NCBI RefSeq assembly: GCF_024129355.1
Contig: NZ_JAMXXP010000013.1
Coordinates: forward strand, 1-64,000
Origin: Acinetobacter lwoffii
GTDB lineage: Bacteria; Pseudomonadota; Gammaproteobacteria; Pseudomonadales; Moraxellaceae
Direction: 5' to 3'
DNA length: 64,000 nt
Below the pieces are notes generated by a model. That model ran no database searches, was not told the DNA's origin, and was given only the letters and a program-made list of their open reading frames with translations. Below are positions 1 to 9,393 of the stretch, in pieces. The translations under genes were made by a program, and so were the position numbers. The first letter of the stretch is position 1. Each line of letters opens with the position of its first letter.

Positions 1-89
1 TCGATTTGATAAACTGGCACGCAATTATAAATCTATGATTCGTATAGCCTGTATATTTATTTGGTGCAAAGCCAAATGAGGACACACCC
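1..89 (+). mobile_element. Right end of an IS5-family (IS427-like) insertion sequence, partial
   Basis: The window opens inside the last codons of a transposase. The stop codon overlaps GAGGACACACCC, which looks like the terminal inverted repeat, and a TA follows at 90-91. IS427-group elements of the IS5 family typically insert at TA-containing targets and have a transposase that runs almost into the right repeat, which fits. The left end lies outside the window, so the paired repeat and target duplication cannot be verified. Confidence 0.6.
2..79 (+). CDS. IS5-family transposase, C-terminal 25 residues only
   Basis: Frame 2 reads RFDKLARNYKSM...IFIWCKAK and then TGA at 77-79. A basic 'R-F-D-K-x-A-R-N' stretch followed by a short hydrophobic tail is typical of the C-terminus of IS5-type DDE transposases. 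The gene enters from outside the window, so neither the catalytic residues nor intactness can be judged. Confidence 0.6.
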   Translation, partial: RFDKLARNYKSMIRIACIFIWCKAK

Positions 90-501
90 TAATAGCTTAT
101 ATCAAAATAATCCTATTCCCTCAATAAACCTTAATACATGGTTCTATCATCTACATCTATCTTTGCTCATGAAAAATATGAAGCTTCGATTAAAAAAAGA
201 GTGCACAAATTTAAAGCGTTTTATTTTATCGCACTACTAATAAGCAATAATAAAAATAAATCATTTTATTAAATTAAATTTTATATCAACTACAAGCTTA
301 GTATTTATTACTTTAATCCCATTACTTTTTAATTAAATCATAAAAACAAAAACATTTTATTTTAAAAGCCTGTTTTTATTATTTTTGATAAAAACTGGAA
401 TACTTATTGCTAATTATATCTTGAACAGACTGAGCGCATTTGAGTGAAGTCATTTTTAAAGCATGTGTTGCATGACACAGAACAACCAAGAGCAGAATAG
501 A
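90..501. other. AT-rich intergenic stretch between the IS end and the nucleoside transporter operon
   Basis: No credible gene on either strand. Very AT-rich with many T and A runs. It must hold the promoter of the downstream ABC operon, but no single -35/-10 pair stands out. An in-frame ATG at 463 would extend the binding protein by 13 polar residues. That extension is unlikely to be translated, because the signal peptide begins naturally at 502. Confidence 0.6.
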
Positions 502-1602
502 ATGAAAGAAAAAAATAATTTGAAAACCGGATTGAAAAAATTGGTAGGGGTGTTAATGGCAAGCGGTGTAATGAGCATGGCCGCTGTCGCCAATGTTCAG
601 GCCCAAGATAAAGCCGCATTTGTTTATATTGGCCCAACCAGTGACCATGGCTGGACCTATTCTCATGATCAAGGCAGGATTAAGGCTGAAAAAACCCTCG
701 CAGGAAAATATAAAACCTCTTATATTGAAAATGTCCCTGAAACAGCAGATGCCGAACGTGTGATCCGCAACCTGGCACAACAAGGCAATAAAGTCATTTT
801 TGCGACTTCATTCGGTTATATGAATGCGATGGAGAAAGTATCCAAGCAATTTCCAAATACCGTATTTATGCATGCAACCGGTTATAAGCAGGGCAAAAAT
901 TTAGGGGTATATGATGTCCGCACCTATGAAGGCGCTTATATGCTGGGTGTGGTCGCAGGGCAAAAAACCAAAAATAATGTTTTGGGTGTAGTTGCGTCTT
1001 TTCCGATTCCTGAAGTCATCCGTAATATCAATGCCTATACCCTCGGTGCACAAAGTGTAAATCCAAAAATTAAAACCAAAGTCATTTGGGTGAATTCATG
1101 GTTTAACCCGGGCAAAGAACGTGATGCAGCCTTGGCCTTGATTGCTCAAGGCGCAGATGTGCTGATGCAAAATACCGATTCTCCAGCAGTGGTACAGGCG
1201 GCTGAACAAAAAGGTGTCTTTGCTTTTGGCTGGGATTCTGACATGAGCAAATTTGGCCCTAAAGCGCATCTTGCTGCATCGGTTTTACATTGGGAAAAAA
1301 TCTACACTCCAGTAATGACGCAAGTCAGCAAGAAAACCTGGAAACCAAGTGCAATGTGGTATGGCGTAAAACAAAAAGCCGTCGATATCGAAAGCTTTGG
1401 TCCTTCAGTGTCGGCAGCCTCTAAAGCAAAAGCGCTCAGCGTACGTGATGGCATTTTAAAAGGCACACTGCATCCATTTACCGGCCCGATTCATAAACAG
1501 GATGGTACATTGGTCTTGGCAAAAGGCAAGCGCCTAGATGATGCGGCACTAAGTAAAATGAATTACTACGTGAAGGGCGTAGAGGGTTCATTACCGAAAT
1601 AA
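502..1602 (+). CDS. BMP-family ABC transporter substrate-binding protein (purine/nucleoside type)
   Basis: Periplasmic ligand-binding protein of the basic membrane protein (Med/PnrA-like) family, which feeds purine nucleosides or related bases to an ABC importer. From the chosen start the protein has a basic n-region (KEKNNLKTGLKK), a hydrophobic core and a likely cleavage after VQA. There is no lipobox cysteine, so it is probably soluble in the periplasm. The mature part starts with AFVYIGPTSDHGWTYSHDQG, the usual BMP beginning, and contains an SFGYMNAM stretch and a W-D-S-D motif (FGWDSDMS). The start at 502 is preferred over the ATG at 463 because it puts the signal peptide at the N-terminus. 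It is the first gene of a five-gene set with ATPase, two permeases and a deaminase-like enzyme. The exact ligand is not readable from sequence. Confidence 0.88.
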   Translation: MKEKNNLKTGLKKLVGVLMASGVMSMAAVANVQAQDKAAFVYIGPTSDHGWTYSHDQGRIKAEKTLAGKYKTSYIENVPETADAERVIRNLAQQGNKVIFATSFGYMNAMEKVSKQFPNTVFMHATGYKQGKNLGVYDVRTYEGAYMLGVVAGQKTKNNVLGVVASFPIPEVIRNINAYTLGAQSVNPKIKTKVIWVNSWFNPGKERDAALALIAQGADVLMQNTDSPAVVQAAEQKGVFAFGWDSDMSKFGPKAHLAASVLHWEKIYTPVMTQVSKKTWKPSAMWYGVKQKAVDIESFGPSVSAASKAKALSVRDGILKGTLHPFTGPIHKQDGTLVLAKGKRLDDAALSKMNYYVKGVEGSLPK

Positions 1603-1721
1603 AGCTTTGCCATTTTGCAATTAAAAATCTTTAAACACTTTGATGTACTTTTCTGCATCCATTTGCATGCCTGACAACCATCGATGGATGCTGAATTGCT
1701 ACGGCATGGAATAGGGCACTG

Positions 1722-3323
1722 ATGATGACCTCTCAACACGATAGATCTGCTCATGCGCAAGAGTTGAATGCACGTTCTTCTTCAGGTGTACCGCGTTTAC
1801 AGCTCATCAATATCTGTAAAAGTTACAATTCATTGAAAGCGAATGACCAGATACATTTAACCGTTCAACTCGGACAGATTCACGCCATCTTGGGTGAAAA
1901 TGGCGCCGGCAAAAGTACCCTGATGAAAATCATTTATGGGGCAACCAAGGCCAATCAGGGACAAATCCTCTGGAACGGTAAAGAAGTTCATATTGATAAC
2001 CCGTCGATGGCAAGAAAACTCGGGATTGGCATGGTCTATCAGCATTTCTCTTTATTTGAAACCTTGACCGTGGTGGAAAATATTTTGCTGGGACTGGATG
2101 AAAAGATTCATTTAAAAGTCCTCAGTCAAAAAATTATTGAAGTCTCAGAGCAATACGGCTTACCCATTGATCCACGCCGCGAAGTACATTCTTTATCGGT
2201 AGGTGAACGGCAACGCGTCGAAATTATTCGCTGCCTTTTGCAAAATCCCGCTTTAATCATTTTAGATGAACCGACTTCAGTATTGACACCACAAGCGGTA
2301 CGGCAACTGTTTAAAACTTTACGGTTATTGGCCTCCCAAGGCGTTTCAATTTTATATATCAGTCATAAATTACATGAGATTAAAGAACTCTGTGATGAAG
2401 CGACCATCTTACGCAATGGCCGTGTGACCGGAAATGTTGATCCCAAAGACAACAGCACCAGTGATTTAGCACGCTTAATGATTGGCCGTGATTTACCGAC
2501 TTATGTACGCCCAGAATATACCGGTGAAAAACAGGTGCTATTCCAGGTCGAGAATCTGGATTACCAGTCCGATGACCCATTTGGCGTGTCGCTGAAAAAT
2601 ATCAATTTAGATATTCAAGCCGGAGAAATTGTCGGTATTGCCGGGATTTCTGGCAATGGTCAAGCAGAACTGCTGTCTTTGCTGTCGGGTGAAAACAGCC
2701 TGAAACATGGCCAGATGGTTCTGGATCAAATCGATATTTCCCGATTCAGTTCTGGACAACGGCGTGATTTGGGCCTGGGCTTTGTCCCTGAAGAACGTCT
2801 GGGCCGAGGAGCAGTCCCGAACATGACACTGTCCCAGAATGCCTTGCTGACCGCATTTCGGCAGAACCTGACGCAATGGGGATTAATCAAGTTTGCACAA
2901 TGTAAGCTTTTTGCCGAGCACTGTATTGAAAAATTCGGGGTGAAAGCCAGTGGCCCAGAGGCAGAAGCACGTTCCTTGTCCGGTGGAAATCTACAAAAAT
3001 TTATTGTAGGCCGGGAAATTCTGCAAAACCCCAAATTTCTGATTGTGGCTCAACCGACCTGGGGCGTAGATGTCGGCGCGTCCATGTTTATTCGGCAGAC
3101 CCTGATCGACCTCTCTCGACAAGGTGTTGCTATTTTGGTGATTTCAGAAGAGTTAGAGGAGCTGTTTGAAATCAGTGATCGTCTCTGCGTTTTGGCCAAT
3201 GGTGAACTATCTCCAGCGATACCTACTCATGAAACCAATACTGAAAATGTTGGAATCTTGATGTCAGGCATTCCAGGCCATGACACTGCGATCATCGTAG
3301 AGGAGCAGCAAGCTCATGCTTAA
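1722..3323 (+). CDS. Nucleoside-type ABC transporter ATPase with two ABC domains
   Basis: Cytoplasmic ATPase that drives the importer. At 533 residues it has the double-domain layout of the sugar/nucleoside (MglA/NupO-like) group. Domain 1 has Walker A GENGAGKST near residue 58, signature LSVGERQR near 159 and Walker B LIILDEPTS. Domain 2 (from about residue 290) has a degenerate Walker A, GISGNGQAE, the signature LSGGNLQK, and LIVAQPTWGVDVG in place of the normal Walker B. One intact and one degenerate site is normal for this family. About 120 bp separate it from the binding-protein gene and 40 bp from the first permease. Confidence 0.92.
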   Translation: MMTSQHDRSAHAQELNARSSSGVPRLQLINICKSYNSLKANDQIHLTVQLGQIHAILGENGAGKSTLMKIIYGATKANQGQILWNGKEVHIDNPSMARKLGIGMVYQHFSLFETLTVVENILLGLDEKIHLKVLSQKIIEVSEQYGLPIDPRREVHSLSVGERQRVEIIRCLLQNPALIILDEPTSVLTPQAVRQLFKTLRLLASQGVSILYISHKLHEIKELCDEATILRNGRVTGNVDPKDNSTSDLARLMIGRDLPTYVRPEYTGEKQVLFQVENLDYQSDDPFGVSLKNINLDIQAGEIVGIAGISGNGQAELLSLLSGENSLKHGQMVLDQIDISRFSSGQRRDLGLGFVPEERLGRGAVPNMTLSQNALLTAFRQNLTQWGLIKFAQCKLFAEHCIEKFGVKASGPEAEARSLSGGNLQKFIVGREILQNPKFLIVAQPTWGVDVGASMFIRQTLIDLSRQGVAILVISEELEELFEISDRLCVLANGELSPAIPTHETNTENVGILMSGIPGHDTAIIVEEQQAHA

Positions 3324-3363
3324 TATAGCCAAAAACAAATATACGGGTTGAGAGGAAAGCGAC

Positions 3364-4461
3364 ATGCATTTACTGGAACCGCGTGAACATCCATCTCAAA
3401 TCATGAAGTGGCTTTCACCACTCATTGCGCTGCTGGCCATGCTGATTGTCGGGAGTATTCTGTTTTTAATGCTGGGGATTAATCCCGCGCAAGCCATGTA
3501 CATCTTCTTTATTGAACCGCTGACATCTTCTTATGGCTGGAGTGAACTGGCAGTGAAAGCCGGGCCTCTGATTCTGATTGCCTTGGGGCTGGCGGTGGGA
3601 TTTCGAGCCAAATTATTCAATATCGGTGCTGAAGGTCAGCTCACCATGGGCGCGATTTTTGGCGGTGGTATTGCGATTTTATTTCACGACCAAATTGGCT
3701 GGTGGATTCTCCCGTTAATGATTGTCATGGGCGCACTTGGTGGGGCACTCTGGGGCGCAATTCCTGCCTTACTGAAAACCCATTTTAATGCCGAAGAAAC
3801 CCTGACCACCCTGATGATGAATTATGTCGCAGTATGTGTGTTGCTATACCTGGTCAATGGTCCTTGGCGTGATCCGGAAGGGATGAACTTCCCACAATCG
3901 GTGGTTTTTAGTGAGAGTGCGACGCTGCCATTCATTGTAGAAGGCACACGCATTAATGCCTCTATTTTTATCACTTTTTTTGCAGTCCTTCTGTTTTGGG
4001 TTTTTATGCGTAAAAGTCTGACGGCCTATAAACTGGAAGTCAGCGGTCAGGCACCTTTAGCTGCCAAATACGCAGGTTTTTCTTCCTCCAAAGCGATCTG
4101 GATGAGTCTGGTGATTTCCGGAATGATGGCAGGTATTGCCGGAATCTGTGAAGTGGCTGGACCTATTGGTCAGCTGAATCCGAACCTGTCCTCAGGTTAT
4201 GGCTATGCGGCGATTATCGTGGCCTATCTAGGGCGTTTAAACCCCATCGGTATTGTGCTGTCAGGCTGTTTTATGGCGCTGATTTATCTGGGCGGCGAAA
4301 TGGCACAAATGCAGTTGCAGCTTCCGGTCGCGATTACCGGTATTTTCCAGGGCCTGCTGTTATTTTTCCTGTTGGCTTCCGATGCATTAATTGAAAACCG
4401 TTACCGGTTTAGCAAAAAAATGGTGCCACCGGTCCCTCAGTCCACAGCAACCACCCTCTAA
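3364..4461 (+). CDS. Nucleoside-type ABC transporter permease 1
   Basis: Inner-membrane permease of the BPD_transp_2 class (branched-chain amino acid/ribose/nucleoside type), 365 residues with about eight to ten hydrophobic segments. The motif FRAKLFNIGAEGQLTMGAIF (around residues 81-100) is the hallmark of the first permease of purine nucleoside importers (NupP/YufP-like). A good Shine-Dalgarno (GAGAGGAAAG) lies just upstream of ATG 3364. It pairs with the permease that follows. Confidence 0.92.
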   Translation: MHLLEPREHPSQIMKWLSPLIALLAMLIVGSILFLMLGINPAQAMYIFFIEPLTSSYGWSELAVKAGPLILIALGLAVGFRAKLFNIGAEGQLTMGAIFGGGIAILFHDQIGWWILPLMIVMGALGGALWGAIPALLKTHFNAEETLTTLMMNYVAVCVLLYLVNGPWRDPEGMNFPQSVVFSESATLPFIVEGTRINASIFITFFAVLLFWVFMRKSLTAYKLEVSGQAPLAAKYAGFSSSKAIWMSLVISGMMAGIAGICEVAGPIGQLNPNLSSGYGYAAIIVAYLGRLNPIGIVLSGCFMALIYLGGEMAQMQLQLPVAITGIFQGLLLFFLLASDALIENRYRFSKKMVPPVPQSTATTL

Positions 4462-4494
4462 CCCAATGTTGTCTACAGCAAAAGGAAGCATGAT

Positions 4495-5415
4495 ATGGCT
4501 TTAGAAATAACTGCAATTCTTGCAGGTACTGTTGCAGCAGCAACACCACTGATTTTCGCAGGTCTGGGGGAATTGGTCACACAGCGGACAGGTGTGATTA
4601 ATCTTGGAGTAGAAGGGATGATGCTGGTCGGTGCAATTGCAGGTTTTGCTTTTGCTGCGCAATATGATGCCAGTGTATTAAGTGCCTTATTGATGGGTGG
4701 TCTGGCAGGCATGCTGATGGCCCTGATTTTTGCCTTTTTTACCTTGTCTTTAAGTACCAATCAATCCGCGTGCGGTTTGGCTTTAACCATTTTTGGACTC
4801 GGTATCTCTGCATTTTTGGGACAGAACTACGTCAGTATGGCTTTACCGGGTCTGGCTAATTTTAATATTCCACTATTAGCGGATATTCCAGTATTGGGTC
4901 CGATTTTGTTCCAGCAAAACTATGTGGTTTATCTGTCAATCTTGGTCTTCTTTCTGGTGTGGTTTGTCTTGGCCAAAACCCGTTTGGGCTTATTGCTTAA
5001 AGCAGTCGGAGAATCACCGGAAAGTGCGCATGCCATGGGTTATCACGTGTTGGCGATTCGTTATGGCGCAGTGCTATTTGGCGGTTTGATGGCAGGGGTT
5101 GGCGGAGCATTTTTATCGACCGTATATACCCCGATGTGGATTGAAAATATGGTGGCAGGCCGCGGCTGGATTGCCATTGCACTGGTAGTATTTGCGGTGT
5201 GGAAACCAACACGTTTAATGCTCGGCGCTTACCTGTTTGGGGGCGTAACCATTTTGCAATTTCACGCCCAGGCGCTTGGAATCAAGGTGCCGAACGAGCT
5301 GCTTGCCGCATTGCCCTATATAGCCACCATTGTGGTACTGGTCATGATTTCACGGAATAAAAAAGTACTCAAAATGAATTTGCCATCTTCTTTAGGCAAA
5401 ACCTTCGTGCCATAA
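4495..5415 (+). CDS. Nucleoside-type ABC transporter permease 2
   Basis: Second inner-membrane permease (NupQ/YufQ-like), 306 residues, highly hydrophobic. It carries the matching motif TGVINLGVEGMMLVGAIAGF near residues 32-51 and a cytoplasmic loop GESPESAHAMGY that would contact the ATPase. It starts 33 bp after permease 1 behind an AAGGAAG Shine-Dalgarno and lies in the same transcription unit. Confidence 0.92.
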   Translation: MALEITAILAGTVAAATPLIFAGLGELVTQRTGVINLGVEGMMLVGAIAGFAFAAQYDASVLSALLMGGLAGMLMALIFAFFTLSLSTNQSACGLALTIFGLGISAFLGQNYVSMALPGLANFNIPLLADIPVLGPILFQQNYVVYLSILVFFLVWFVLAKTRLGLLLKAVGESPESAHAMGYHVLAIRYGAVLFGGLMAGVGGAFLSTVYTPMWIENMVAGRGWIAIALVVFAVWKPTRLMLGAYLFGGVTILQFHAQALGIKVPNELLAALPYIATIVVLVMISRNKKVLKMNLPSSLGKTFVP

Positions 5416-5458
5416 CCGCAGCCATTCATCATAAATAGAATAGATTTGAGTATAAATC

Positions 5459-6832
5459 ATGAAAATTTTAACAGCTTCTTATGTCCTGACCATGAATGCG
5501 CAGAATGAATGTATTAAAAATGGCGCGATACTGATTGAGGGCGACCAAATAAAAGCAGTGGGTACATTGGCACAGTTAACTCAATGCTATCCAGAGGTGC
5601 TCATTGAAGATTACCCACAAAAGATCCTGATGCCGGGCTTGATCAATACCCATTGTCATTCCGGTTTATTGCGTGGCACGGCAGAAGGGTTACCGGTTTG
5701 GGATTGGTTACAGCAGTATATTGACCCGATGCACCGGGTGTTGACACCAGAGGATGCGAAAATTGCCTCTTATTTGTGTTATGCCGAGGCACTTTTGTCG
5801 GGAACCACCACTATTGTCGATATGTGGCGTTATATGGAGGGTAGTGCGGAGGCAGCAAAAGCCTTAGGAATTCGTGCCGTTCTAGTACCTTATGTCGCGG
5901 AACATCCGGATCACAATTATTTTGAAACCTTAAAAAGTAATGAGGCTTTAATCAACCGTTGGCATCAGCAGGCGAATGGACGTATTCAGGTTTGGGTGGG
6001 TTTAGAGCACCTGTTTTATGCGGAAGCTTCAGCATTAAGCCTCATTGAGAAACTTTGTCAGGACTATCAAACCGGTTTTCATACCCACAGTAATGAAAGC
6101 CAATTTGATGTACAGGAAAACCTGCGCCGCTCAGGCATTCGCCCGATTGAAAGTCTGCAAAAACTGGGCTTGCTAGATCTGCCTAAAACCCTGTTGGCAC
6201 ATTGCGTCTGGGCAGATGCAAATGAAATTCAGATTTTAAGGCGACATGCGGTCGGTGTCGCCCATAATCCGATTTCCAATATGAAATTGGCCTCCGGTGC
6301 AGCGCCTGTGGTTGAAATGCTACGTCAAGGCGTTGCGGTGGGTCTGGGTACGGACGGCGAAAAAGAAAACAATAATCTGGATCTATTTGAAGAAATGAAA
6401 ACAGCATCATTATTGGCGAAGTTCTCGAATTTAGATGCGGCTGCTCTGGATGCCTGGTCAGTCTGTCAAATGGCTACGATTACAGGAGCTAAAGCTTTGG
6501 GTATGCAAGATGAAATTGGTTCATTGGAAGTCGGCAAACAAGCAGACCTGATTGCAGTTAGATTGGATACACCGCGGATGACGCCGTTGATTGATCATGG
6601 AAAATTATTTAATTTGCATACCAATTTAGTCCATGCAGTTCAAGGCCAAGATGTGGTCATGACGATGGTGGCGGGACAGACTGTGGTTAAAAATGGCCGT
6701 TTGATCAATGCCGATTTACAGGCTTTGATCGATCAGGTCAATCAAGCGACACCACGCTTATTTGAGCGTCGTAATCAGTGGTTTGCCAAGCAGGGGCAAA
6801 CGGTGAATGAATTACAGCGGGAAGAATCTTGA
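5459..6832 (+). CDS. Amidohydrolase (S-adenosylhomocysteine/methylthioadenosine deaminase-like; probable purine-ring or related deaminase)
   Basis: Metal-dependent hydrolase of the TRZ/ATZ amidohydrolase subfamily, 457 residues. Visible metal ligands are the HxH motif in LINTHCHSG (His65, His67), a His in GFHTHSNES, a His in LAHCVWAD and the Asp in LGTDGEKENNN. The sequence around that last Asp, NLDLFEEMKTASLLAK, resembles MTA/SAH deaminases. A chain also ends with the typical GSLEVGKQADLIAV return to the composite beta domain. It sits 43 bp behind a nucleoside-type importer, so an imported purine, nucleoside or purine-derived compound is the likely substrate; 8-oxoguanine or guanine deaminase activity is an alternative. 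Substrate cannot be fixed from sequence alone. Confidence 0.8.
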   Translation: MKILTASYVLTMNAQNECIKNGAILIEGDQIKAVGTLAQLTQCYPEVLIEDYPQKILMPGLINTHCHSGLLRGTAEGLPVWDWLQQYIDPMHRVLTPEDAKIASYLCYAEALLSGTTTIVDMWRYMEGSAEAAKALGIRAVLVPYVAEHPDHNYFETLKSNEALINRWHQQANGRIQVWVGLEHLFYAEASALSLIEKLCQDYQTGFHTHSNESQFDVQENLRRSGIRPIESLQKLGLLDLPKTLLAHCVWADANEIQILRRHAVGVAHNPISNMKLASGAAPVVEMLRQGVAVGLGTDGEKENNNLDLFEEMKTASLLAKFSNLDAAALDAWSVCQMATITGAKALGMQDEIGSLEVGKQADLIAVRLDTPRMTPLIDHGKLFNLHTNLVHAVQGQDVVMTMVAGQTVVKNGRLINADLQALIDQVNQATPRLFERRNQWFAKQGQTVNELQREES

Positions 6833-7072
6833 GGTCTCAGTGACAGTTGAGGTTATCTATTGATAATGGGACGACTTTTATCGTGATTAGCTACGTTAAA
6901 GCTAAGATAGCCATTTATTAAAGGAATATTTAAAAAAAAATAAGGCTAAATTTTTAATTAAGTTACTTTTTATAAAGAATATATAGATTTTAGTAACCGA
7001 GCTTAACTGACGAGAAATGGAAAAATAAATAAATGCTATAGTGATATAGAATATTCAATATATCTCATTAAA

Positions 7073-8245
7073 ATGAAAAAATTAAACGTATTGTCAAGTA
7101 CTTGCCTATTTCTCTTGAGTATTCCCATTCAAGCAGAGACCCTTCCTGAAACTTATATATTATGGGAACAATATTACCAAGTTGAACAAAAGGATCTCGA
7201 ACAGGCAACCCAACTTTTACAGCAGATTAGTCAAAAATCACCGCGAGATCCAAAGGTCTGGAAAACTTGGACATATCTGGAAATGCGCAAAAATAATAAT
7301 ACCGAAGCTTTAATTTATATTGATCGAACTCTTGAATTAACGCCAGATGATGAACAATTGTTGTTGCAAAAAGCCTATCTGTTGAATGCTGCTCAGCGTA
7401 ATCCCGAAGCTTTAGAAATATTTAAAAAACTACAAAGTTCCTCAAATCCTGAAACTGCAGCAAAAGCCCAACAGGCAGTACTCAATTTAAGTGGAACAAC
7501 AAGTGGTCAGACTAGAAATACCTTTGCCGATATCTATTTTTCTCCTTCTTTTGAAGGACGTTATGACACGGCCATCTTACCCTTGAAGCTCCGTTATGGA
7601 CGTTATTGGGGAGAAAAAAACCGTGGCCAGATTTATGGCTTTGCCAGCATTAACAGGGATACCCAATCTACCGGCGGTGCACGACCTGAGATTATTGACC
7701 AGAATGCAGCCATTGTCGGTGTTGGAACAAATTACCGTCCTTGGGAATGGCCGCTCTATCTATATCTGGAACTCGGCGGAAGTTATGATCTAATCGATTT
7801 AAACCGAGACAAATTCAGGGAAAGTATTAATTTTGGTTTGACCAGTTATCAGGAATGGTATTGGCATGATTCCGAAACCAGTCATAGTCCGGTTACCCAG
7901 AAGACTCAGTATTTTGCCGAACTGTATGGCAATGCAGCGAGCTATTCACGTGAAGATTATAATGTAATTGGCGACCTGCGCTTGCGTACCGGTTGGAACT
8001 TTAACCGGGATCATCTAGGCAATATCCAGACTTATCTGAAGCTACATACGATTAATGACTCCAATAACGAGTTTTATAACAACCTGGCAGAGCTGGGACC
8101 GGGTATAGCCTGGCAACCTGTAGACTTCCCGGTCAAGCTACGTATTGAACAGATGTATGGCAAATATGTAAATGGGGCACCTGAGTCTGGAAAAAGAACT
8201 TTTGATAATACCCGAGTGGAACTGACTTATTACTGGAGCTTTTAA
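7073..8245 (+). CDS. Outer-membrane TPR/beta-barrel protein, NfrA-like exopolysaccharide exporter
   Basis: Secreted protein of 390 residues: signal peptide (cleavage near IQA, residue 21), then about 100 residues of TPR-type helices (DLEQATQLLQQISQKSPRDPKVW, then two further repeats). From about residue 140 to the end there is an alternating aromatic/polar beta-barrel. The barrel part (RYDTAILPLKLRYGRYWGE, YRPWEWPLYLYLELGGSYD) resembles the C-terminal domain of phage N4 receptor NfrA. The chain ends YYWSF, a typical C-terminal outer-membrane insertion signal. It is much shorter than NfrA, PgaA or BcsC because it has few TPRs. The gene is followed 2 bp later by wecB and faces a synthase operon, so glycan export across the outer membrane is the likely role. 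Confidence 0.72.
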   Translation: MKKLNVLSSTCLFLLSIPIQAETLPETYILWEQYYQVEQKDLEQATQLLQQISQKSPRDPKVWKTWTYLEMRKNNNTEALIYIDRTLELTPDDEQLLLQKAYLLNAAQRNPEALEIFKKLQSSSNPETAAKAQQAVLNLSGTTSGQTRNTFADIYFSPSFEGRYDTAILPLKLRYGRYWGEKNRGQIYGFASINRDTQSTGGARPEIIDQNAAIVGVGTNYRPWEWPLYLYLELGGSYDLIDLNRDKFRESINFGLTSYQEWYWHDSETSHSPVTQKTQYFAELYGNAASYSREDYNVIGDLRLRTGWNFNRDHLGNIQTYLKLHTINDSNNEFYNNLAELGPGIAWQPVDFPVKLRIEQMYGKYVNGAPESGKRTFDNTRVELTYYWSF

Positions 8246-8247
8246 CC

Positions 8248-9393
8248 ATGCCGATTGATCTTTCTTTTATTTTTGGTACTCGCCCTGAACTGATTAAATT
8301 AGCACCAGTCATCTTAAAAGCCCAGCAGGATTCACGATTTAGAGTCAGTGTGGTATTTACCGGTCAGCATCTGGAATTGGTACAGGATGCGATCGAGTTT
8401 TTCCAAATCAAGATTGATCATCATCTGCAAATCATGCAACCTGGCAAAAGTCTAAATATTCTATTAAGCAAGGCATTGACCGAACTCGATCAAGTATATC
8501 GTGACATGCCGAAATGTGATGTAATTATAGTGCAAGGGGATACCACCACTGTACTTGCAGGTGCTCTGGTGGCCTTTAACCTGAATATTCATCTGGCGCA
8601 TGTTGAAGCCGGATTACGCTCTTTTGATCTGATGCATCCATTTCCGGAAGAAGGTAACCGACAACTGGTTTCCCGCTTGGCCCAGTGGCATTTTGCACCG
8701 ACCCGACGTTCTGCAGAAAATTTGCGTCAGGAAAATATTCGAGACCAGCAGATTTTTATTACCGGTAATACCGTGGTTGATGCTATTTATCATGCCCGTG
8801 ATTTAATGCAATCTTCTTCTCAGCAGTCTCAGCAAAGGTTAGAGCGAATGGGGCTGAAATTAAGTGAACAAGATAAACTGGTCTTGCTGACCGCGCATCG
8901 ACGGGAAAATTTTGGTGAAGGTATTCAAAATATCTGTGCCGCCATCCATACACTATGTCGCCGTTATCCAGAGCTGCATTTTGCCTGGCCTGTGCATCTC
9001 AATCCACAGGTATATAAAATTGCCTATCGCGAGTTTCTGGATCATCCGCAGGTACATTTGTTAAAACCTCTGGATTATCCGGACTTACTGGCTGTTTTAG
9101 GTGCAGCCTATTTTATTATGACTGATTCAGGCGGTATTCAGGAAGAAAGCCCCACCTATCAAAAACCGGTGCTCATACTGCGGGATGTAACTGAACGCCC
9201 GGAAGTGGTTGAAGCAGGTTGTGGAATACTGGTCGGTACCGACCAAGCCAAAATCGTACAAGAGTTTTCTCGTCTAATGGATGATTCAGCCTATTATCGA
9301 CAACATGCAGAAGTCGAAAATCCATTTGGTGATGGTCATGCTTCGGAACGTATTTTAGAACAGATGCTGCAAGATTTAACAGTCAGAGCTTAG
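8248..9393 (+). CDS. wecB: UDP-N-acetylglucosamine 2-epimerase, non-hydrolysing
   Basis: Cytoplasmic enzyme that interconverts UDP-GlcNAc and UDP-ManNAc. Its 381 residues match the family's usual length. Motifs seen: FGTRPELIKLAPV at the N-terminus, GDTTTVLAGALVAF, HVEAGLRSFDLMHPFPEEGNR (catalytic region), LLTAHRRENFGEG, and TDSGGIQEE (UDP binding). It starts 2 bp after the barrel gene, so the two are co-transcribed. Its 3' end overlaps the oppositely oriented gene by 4 bp. A wecB dedicated to this locus suggests that the polymer contains ManNAc or a derivative, as in the E. coli NfrA/NfrB pathway, which depends on WecB. That link is an inference. Confidence 0.93.
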   Translation: MPIDLSFIFGTRPELIKLAPVILKAQQDSRFRVSVVFTGQHLELVQDAIEFFQIKIDHHLQIMQPGKSLNILLSKALTELDQVYRDMPKCDVIIVQGDTTTVLAGALVAFNLNIHLAHVEAGLRSFDLMHPFPEEGNRQLVSRLAQWHFAPTRRSAENLRQENIRDQQIFITGNTVVDAIYHARDLMQSSSQQSQQRLERMGLKLSEQDKLVLLTAHRRENFGEGIQNICAAIHTLCRRYPELHFAWPVHLNPQVYKIAYREFLDHPQVHLLKPLDYPDLLAVLGAAYFIMTDSGGIQEESPTYQKPVLILRDVTERPEVVEAGCGILVGTDQAKIVQEFSRLMDDSAYYRQHAEVENPFGDGHASERILEQMLQDLTVRA

